A stretch of DNA of 64,000 bases from Rikenellaceae bacterium (GTDB lineage: Bacteria > Bacteroidota > Bacteroidia > Bacteroidales > Rikenellaceae). This document shows positions 59,821 to 64,000 of this stretch, in pieces. Within the stretch, counting starts at the first letter, position 1. Each line of letters opens with the position of its first letter. Location: positions 60,301 through 124,300 of the forward strand of contig JAFTOX010000001.1 of the NCBI GenBank assembly GCA_017463585.1, read 5' to 3'. Below the pieces are notes generated by a model. That model saw nothing but the letters and a program-made list of their open reading frames with translations. It had not been told where the DNA came from and did not search any database. The translations under genes were made by a program, and so were the position numbers.

Positions 59821-61767
59821 ATGGCTTTCAAATTAGATTCTAAGATTCCCGCTGGCGCTTTGGCCGAAAAGTGGAGCAATCATAAGGCTGCTATTAAGGT
59901 GGTTAGCCCCGCAAATAAGCGTAAGCTCGACATCATCGTTGTAGGTACCGGTCTGGGTGGCGCATCTGCTGCTGCTTCGCTCGGTGAGATGGGTTACAAC
60001 GTGAAGGTATTCTGCATTCAGGACTCGCCCCGCCGCGCTCACTCGATCGCAGCTCAGGGTGGTATCAATGCCGCTAAGAACTACCAGAACGACAACGACT
60101 CGGTTTATCGTCTGTTCTACGACACCATCAAGGGTGGCGACTACCGCGCACGTGAGGCTAACGTTTATCGTCTGGCAGAGGTGTCGAACGCAATTATCGA
60201 CCAGTGCGTAGCACAGGGCGTTCCCTTCGCTCGTGAGTACGGCGGTCTGTTGGCTAACCGTTCGTTCGGTGGTGCTCAGGTATCGCGTACGTTCTATGCT
60301 CGTGGTCAGACCGGTCAGCAGCTGTTGCTGGGTGCTTACGCAGCACTGAACAAGGAGATCGCTAACGGCTCGGTTAAGTGCTACACCCGCCACGAGATGC
60401 TCGACGTAGTTGTTGAGAATGGCGAGGCTTGCGGTATCATCGCACGTAACTTGGTAACCGGTAAGTTGGAGCGCTTTGGTGCTCACGCAGTTGTAATCGC
60501 AAGTGGTGGCTACGGTAACGTATTCTTCCTCTCGACCAACGCTATGGCATCGAACGGCTCGGCTGCATTCCAGTGCTATCGCAAGGGTGCAGGTTTTGCT
60601 AACCCCTGCTTCACTCAGATTCACCCCACCTGTATTCCTATCCACGGTACTCAGCAGTCGAAGCTGACGCTGATGTCGGAGTCGTTGCGTAACGACGGTC
60701 GTATCTGGGTTCCCAAGAAGATGGAGGACGTCGAGGCTCTGCGCGCAGGTAAGATCCAGCCTTCGCAGATCGCTGAGGAGGATCGCGACTACTACTTGGA
60801 GCGTCGCTATCCCGCATTCGGTAACCTCGTACCGCGCGACGTTGCATCGCGTGCAGCTAAGGAGCGTTGCGACGCAGGTTATGGCGTGAACGAGACCGGT
60901 TTGGCAGTATTCCTCGATTTCAAGACCGCTATCGAGCGTCTGGGTAAGGACGTTATCAAGGCTCGCTACGGCAACCTATTCGATATGTATAAGGAGATCA
61001 CCGACGTAAGCCCCTACGAGCAGCCGATGCAGATCTTCCCCGCAGTACACTACACGATGGGTGGTATCTGGGTTGACTACAACCTGATGACTACGATCCC
61101 CGGTCTGTATGCAATCGGTGAGGCTAACTTCTCGGATCACGGTGCTAACCGTCTGGGTGCTTCGGCTCTGATGCAGGGTCTGGCTGACGGTTACTTCGTA
61201 CTGCCCTACACCATTGGCGACTACCTGTCGGCTAAGATTCAGGCTCCGAAGGTTGATACCACAACCAAGGCATTCGACGAGGCTGAGAAGGGCGTAAAGG
61301 AGAAGATCGAGAAACTGTTCGCAATCAAGGGTAAGCAGTCGGTTGACGATATCCACAAGCGTCTGGGCCACATTATGTGGGACAACGTAGGTATGGCTCG
61401 TACTAAGGAGTCGTTGGAGAAGGCAATCGTTGAGATTCAGGCTCTGCGCAAGGAGTTCTGGTCGGATCTGAAATTGGTTGGTACCGCTGATTCGTTCAAC
61501 GTTGAGTTGGAGAAGGCACTGCGTTTGGCTGACTTCTTGGAGCTCGGCGAGCTGATGGCACGCGACGCATTGCAGCGTGAGGAGTCGTGCGGTGGTCACT
61601 TCCGCTCGGAGCACCAGACCGAAGAGGGCGAGGCTCTGCGCCACGACGACAAGTTTGCTTACGCAGCAGTTTGGGAGTACAAGGGTATGGACGAGGCTCC
61701 TGAGATGACCAAGGAGGCTCTCGACTACGAGTTCACTCACCGCGCACAGCGTAACTATAAGAACTAA
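59821..61767 (+). CDS. frdA: fumarate reductase / succinate dehydrogenase flavoprotein subunit
   Basis: A 648-residue catalytic subunit with covalent [23 protein letters not shown] is the FAD-binding start, and [14 protein letters not shown] carries the His (about residue 74) that links flavin. The active site shows [14 protein letters not shown], the Arg/His region [14 protein letters not shown], and [10 protein letters not shown]. The ATG 59821 start is used; the frame upstream covers only leader. It reduces fumarate to succinate. 41 nt separate it from frdC and 39 nt from frdB, and codon choice is that of a highly expressed gene. Confidence 0.97.
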   Translation: MAFKLDSKIPAGALAEKWSNHKAAIKVVSPANKRKLDIIVVGTGLGGASAAASLGEMGYNVKVFCIQDSPRRAHSIAAQGGINAAKNYQNDNDSVYRLFYDTIKGGDYRAREANVYRLAEVSNAIIDQCVAQGVPFAREYGGLLANRSFGGAQVSRTFYARGQTGQQLLLGAYAALNKEIANGSVKCYTRHEMLDVVVENGEACGIIARNLVTGKLERFGAHAVVIASGGYGNVFFLSTNAMASNGSAAFQCYRKGAGFANPCFTQIHPTCIPIHGTQQSKLTLMSESLRNDGRIWVPKKMEDVEALRAGKIQPSQIAEEDRDYYLERRYPAFGNLVPRDVASRAAKERCDAGYGVNETGLAVFLDFKTAIERLGKDVIKARYGNLFDMYKEITDVSPYEQPMQIFPAVHYTMGGIWVDYNLMTTIPGLYAIGEANFSDHGANRLGASALMQGLADGYFVLPYTIGDYLSAKIQAPKVDTTTKAFDEAEKGVKEKIEKLFAIKGKQSVDDIHKRLGHIMWDNVGMARTKESLEKAIVEIQALRKEFWSDLKLVGTADSFNVELEKALRLADFLELGELMARDALQREESCGGHFRSEHQTEEGEALRHDDKFAYAAVWEYKGMDEAPEMTKEALDYEFTHRAQRNYKN

Positions 61768-61806
61768 TTCTCACTGACGTACAATACTTTAATACAAAGC
61801 AAGACT

Positions 61807-62550
61807 ATGAATTTCAAGTTAAAGATATGGCGTCAGAAGGACGCTAAAAGTAAGGGCGAGTTCAAGACCTATGAGGTAACGAATATCGCATCGGATACCT
61901 CGTTCCTCGAAATGATGGATATCCTCAACAACGACCTGGTACACAAAGGCGAGGAGCCCGTGGCATTCGACCACGACTGCCGCGAGGGTATCTGCGGTAT
62001 GTGCTCGATGCACATCAATGGCCACGCTCACGGCCCCGAGACCGCAGTAACTACCTGCCAGCTCTATATGCGTAAGTTCAAGGACGGTGAGACCATCACC
62101 ATCGAGCCGTGGCGCTCGGCAGCGTTCCCCGTAATCAAGGACCTCGTTGTAGATCGTAGCGCATACGACAAGATTCTGCAAGCAGGCGGTTTCATCTCGG
62201 TTCGCACGGGTAGCGTGGTTGATGCTAACTGCATTCCTATCTCGAACGCTGACGCTGAGGAGTCGATGGACGCAGCAGCTTGCGTAGGTTGCGGCGCTTG
62301 CGCAGCAACTTGTAAGAACGGTTCGGCTATGCTGTTCGTTGCAGCTCGCGTATCGTCGCTGGCTAAGCTGCCCCAGGGCCGCGTAGAGGGCGCACGTCGC
62401 GCTAAGGCGATGGTTGCTAAGATGGACGAGTTGGGCTTCGGTAACTGTACCAACACCGGTGCTTGCCAGGCTGAGTGCCCCAAGTCGATCTCGATCACCC
62501 ATATCGCTCGCCTCAACCGCGAGTTCCTCGCAGCTAAGTTGAAGGACTAA
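61807..62550 (+). CDS. frdB: fumarate reductase / succinate dehydrogenase iron-sulfur subunit
   Basis: A 247-residue electron-transfer subunit with three clusters. The [2Fe-2S] ligands are in [12 protein letters not shown] with a later Cys in VTTCQLYM. The [4Fe-4S] ligands are in [15 protein letters not shown], and the third cluster uses [14 protein letters not shown]. Length matches type-B enzymes. Third gene of the operon; a hairpin terminator lies 38 nt after it. Links the flavoprotein to the membrane cytochrome b. Confidence 0.97.
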   Translation: MNFKLKIWRQKDAKSKGEFKTYEVTNIASDTSFLEMMDILNNDLVHKGEEPVAFDHDCREGICGMCSMHINGHAHGPETAVTTCQLYMRKFKDGETITIEPWRSAAFPVIKDLVVDRSAYDKILQAGGFISVRTGSVVDANCIPISNADAEESMDAAACVGCGACAATCKNGSAMLFVAARVSSLAKLPQGRVEGARRAKAMVAKMDELGFGNCTNTGACQAECPKSISITHIARLNREFLAAKLKD

Positions 62551-62587
62551 TTAGCGATAAGGCTCGAAAAAACGAGCGCGAATGACA

Positions 62588-62619
62588 AACTCCCGATCGC
62601 CCGAAGGTGGTCGGGAGTT
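62588..62619 (+). terminator. terminator of frdCAB
   Basis: AACTCCCGA and TCGGGAGTT arms around a 14-nt loop, then TTATTTT. Confidence 0.8.
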
Positions 62620-62712
62620 GTTATTTTGAGGTGCGTGATGGAGGCGCGAAGGGTCTAATTTGGCGGCAAAAACTAAAAAAATGTATAAAAACGTAAAAAA
62701 ATCGTCGAAAAA

Positions 62713-62744
62713 TTTGGCAGATACGAAAAATGGCCGTACATTTG
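62713..62744 (+). promoter_or_regulatory. promoter of tRNA-Glu
   Basis: TTTG at 62713-62716 and TACATTTG at 62737-62744, 20-nt spacer, followed by GCACCAC. Strongly similar to the tRNA-Val promoter over about 38 bp. Confidence 0.75.
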
Positions 62745-62762
62745 CACCACGAAAATAGAGCT

Positions 62763-62834
62763 GGTGGATTCATCTAAGGGCTAGGATACGTGCCTCTCAC
62801 GCACGACATAGGGGTTCGAATCCCCTATCCACTA
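62763..62834 (+). tRNA. tRNA-Glu (anticodon CUC)
   Basis: 72 nt; acceptor GGTGGAT/ATCCACT (G-U first pair), anticodon arm CGTGC-CTCTCAC-GCACG with anticodon CTC, T-arm AGGGG-TTCGAAT-CCCCT, discriminator A, no encoded CCA. The T-arm and 3' end of tRNA genes are common integration sites, and foreign-looking DNA starts right after. Confidence 0.96.
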
Positions 62835-62836
62835 CT

Positions 62837-62862
62837 AAAGGCGCTGATAATCAGCGCCTTTC
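62837..62862 (+). terminator. tRNA-Glu terminator
   Basis: AAAGGCGCTGA-TAA-TCAGCGCCTTT immediately after the tRNA. Two TTCTTAGCCA copies follow at about 62868-62889. Confidence 0.85.
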
Positions 62863-62900
62863 TCATTTCTTAGCCATTTTCTTAGCCACTTTTTACATTT

Positions 62901-63575
62901 TCAACATCTTCTCCTCTTAGGATTTTTTCTTTCTTGCTCTTTTTTTTGCATCAATTCTCGTGCTTTTGGGACATTCACTGCAATCTTATCACCTTCTCTT
63001 ACTATTGCCTCTTCATAGAAAGAATCTTTTAAGAATTTTGCGACCTTGTTTCTTCCCCACTTGAAAGCAGACATTATACCTTTGTAGCCATACACCCATT
63101 CTTGATTAGCATCTTCATCAGTTATGGGTTCCTCATCAACTATGATTGATGGTTGTTCACTCTCCTGCTCTGTTGGAGTATAACCAATAGCATCAGCAAA
63201 CTCATTAAGATAATACTTCTGTAAGGATACACACTCACATATCATCTTTACGAAGTCACGCTCCTTCTTAAGACTCACATTGGTATTGCCCGCTTCTATC
63301 TCACGATTCATAGATTCCAAGATAGATTCATCGGGAACATCAAAGAGCCTCTGTGATTCTGCATACTTATCAATGATATTGGCAAAACCATCTTTTGCAT
63401 CCTGACTGAGCAACGGAATCTCAGCCAAAGCATTCTCATAGAGACGATGCAATCGTTTTTGGAATGATATAGATGCCTCATCCAAACAAATGTCATTATA
63501 CGAGAAGTTGGTTTTATAATCATTGACTATCTCACATCGTCTAAGTTCATTCAATAGTGCCTTGATTGCTTCCAT
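62901..63575 (-). CDS. mobile-element protein with C-terminal HTH (DUF3853-like)
   Basis: A 224-residue protein. Residues about 1-130 are helical and unrecognised (SISFQKRLHRLYENALAEIP and similar). An acidic linker (EEPITDEDANQ) leads to residues about 160-212, GIMSAFKWGRNKVAKFLKD to VREGDKIAVNVPKARELM. This is a small winged-helix pattern like DUF3853 or excisionase-type proteins of Bacteroidetes integrative elements. Base composition is clearly AT-richer than in genes to the left, with AT-ending codons. It is transcribed toward tRNA-Glu. Probably part of an element integrated at that tRNA; the integrase is not in the window. Confidence 0.6.
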   Translation of the reverse strand: MEAIKALLNELRRCEIVNDYKTNFSYNDICLDEASISFQKRLHRLYENALAEIPLLSQDAKDGFANIIDKYAESQRLFDVPDESILESMNREIEAGNTNVSLKKERDFVKMICECVSLQKYYLNEFADAIGYTPTEQESEQPSIIVDEEPITDEDANQEWVYGYKGIMSAFKWGRNKVAKFLKDSFYEEAIVREGDKIAVNVPKARELMQKKEQERKNPKRRRC

Positions 63576-63740
63576 ATCGAAAATTTTTCTTAAAGATACT
63601 CAAAAATCGTAAGATAGACAAATCCGAATTATTTTAGTGGCATTTTGAGTGTAATTTTCCTTAAATCTTAGTGCGGTATTTCCCTCGAAAATAGGCATTA
63701 AGTCCCCCTCCATAGAGCAAAGTCTATTTTGCCTAATTAA

Positions 63741-63764
63741 CCTACTAAAACTTTTAGGGGTAGG
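63741..63764. repeat. imperfect inverted repeat in island intergenic DNA
   Basis: CCTACTAAAA and TTTTA...GTAGG arms with a GGG bulge. It is followed by TTAGTAAGTAAGG and a later CTTACTAACTA. The 63576-63887 gap has no gene and could hold an operator or transfer origin; no nick-site consensus was recognised. Confidence 0.5.
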
Positions 63765-63887
63765 CTTAGTAAGTAAGGGTACGGGCTGTTGGTCGTGAAA
63801 ATTTTACCAAAAAAAACCGCTAAAAAAATATCGAACCTACCATACTTTTCAAACTTACTAACTATTTATAATAAAATAGGTTTAAGT

Positions 63888-64000
63888 ATGGAATACAAAA
63901 GAAAACAAAGGTCGATGAGCGACATCACGAAACAGAAAATATCCGCTAAGTTGAAGGGACGAAGAAAGAGCTTTCAGCATTGCAGTAACATCAGCAAAGG
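63888..64000 (+). CDS. start of a lysine-rich small DNA-binding-like protein (cut by window end)
   Basis: An ATG at 63888 opens a frame of 37 codons that runs off the window. The visible part is basic, with ITKQKISAKLKGRRKSFQHC and a following SNISKG. The repeated K-I-S-x-x-L-K-G-R and S-x-I-S-K-G pattern resembles the NUMOD3-type DNA-binding motif and small proteins of Bacteroidetes mobile elements. The leader is A/T-rich. Identity is tentative because the protein is truncated by the window edge. Confidence 0.45.
   Translation, partial: MEYKRKQRSMSDITKQKISAKLKGRRKSFQHCSNISK

Overview
The window looks like chromosome of a gut-type Bacteroidales bacterium, most likely Alistipes or a close Rikenellaceae relative. 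The evidence is Bacteroidetes-style promoters (TTG or TTTG, about 19 nt, then TAnnTTTG), absence of Shine-Dalgarno sites with A-rich leaders instead, many short lipoproteins of fimbrillin-like, DUF4493 and PCMD type, a fumarate reductase operon in C-A-B order, and Bacteroidetes-type MarR, PadR/PspC and LuxE-like genes. The genus is an inference; no rRNA is present to test it. Only the last 1.1 kb or so is clearly AT-richer and looks like the start of an integrated element next to a tRNA-Glu gene.

Layout. 1-782: end of a cobalt/nickel-type ECF transporter. 1022-9810: a seven-gene surface operon (fimbrillin-like lipoprotein, three DUF4493-type lipoproteins of which the last also carries a PCMD domain, two paralogous outer-membrane barrels, a second PCMD lipoprotein). 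10319-15837: carboxylate symporter, enolase, acyl-CoA synthetase and epoxyqueuosine reductase. 16195-27264: DUF2723 membrane protein, ureohydrolase, two FKBP isomerase lipoproteins, TlpA-like thioredoxin lipoprotein, cysS, a 55-aa glycine-zipper protein and prfB. 27452-33185 (minus): FecCD-type metal-chelate ABC importer, ClC channel, trpS. 33299-35449: MsbA-like exporter and tRNA-Val. 35597-41724: PepSY membrane protein, OB-like lipoprotein, HAD phosphatase and organophosphate antiporter, divergent from glycerate kinase and a GntP permease. 41804-45949: OhrR-like regulator operon and a PspC/PadR locus. 46328-53648: pfkA, PfkB-type kinase, uvrC, trxB, a LuxE-like enzyme and a GT2. 53678-62550: low-complexity lipoprotein, mdh, pepD, ispF, 5-formyl-THF cyclo-ligase, frdCAB. 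62763-64000: tRNA-Glu and an island edge.

How genes work together. Eno, pfkA, mdh and frdCAB outline the glycolysis-to-succinate fermentation of Bacteroidales. Glycerate kinase with GntP, opposite an organophosphate antiporter with a HAD phosphatase, suggests a glycerate/phosphoglycerate module. The 1022-9810 operon is the best candidate for an undescribed system: all five lipoproteins carry a Ser/Thr-Arg-Ala/Thr motif 20-35 residues after the lipobox cysteine, similar in position to the Arg site cleaved in type V pilins.

Intergenic DNA is unusual. At least seven copies of a nested hairpin share a core but have different outer stems that stay complementary, and most are bordered by 7-bp tandem arrays of ATTCACA/ATTCAAG type. 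The tetranucleotide CATG is almost missing from the whole window: I found two by eye. Codons before Met are shifted accordingly (TTT, ATT, GAT, GGT rather than the C-ending synonyms).
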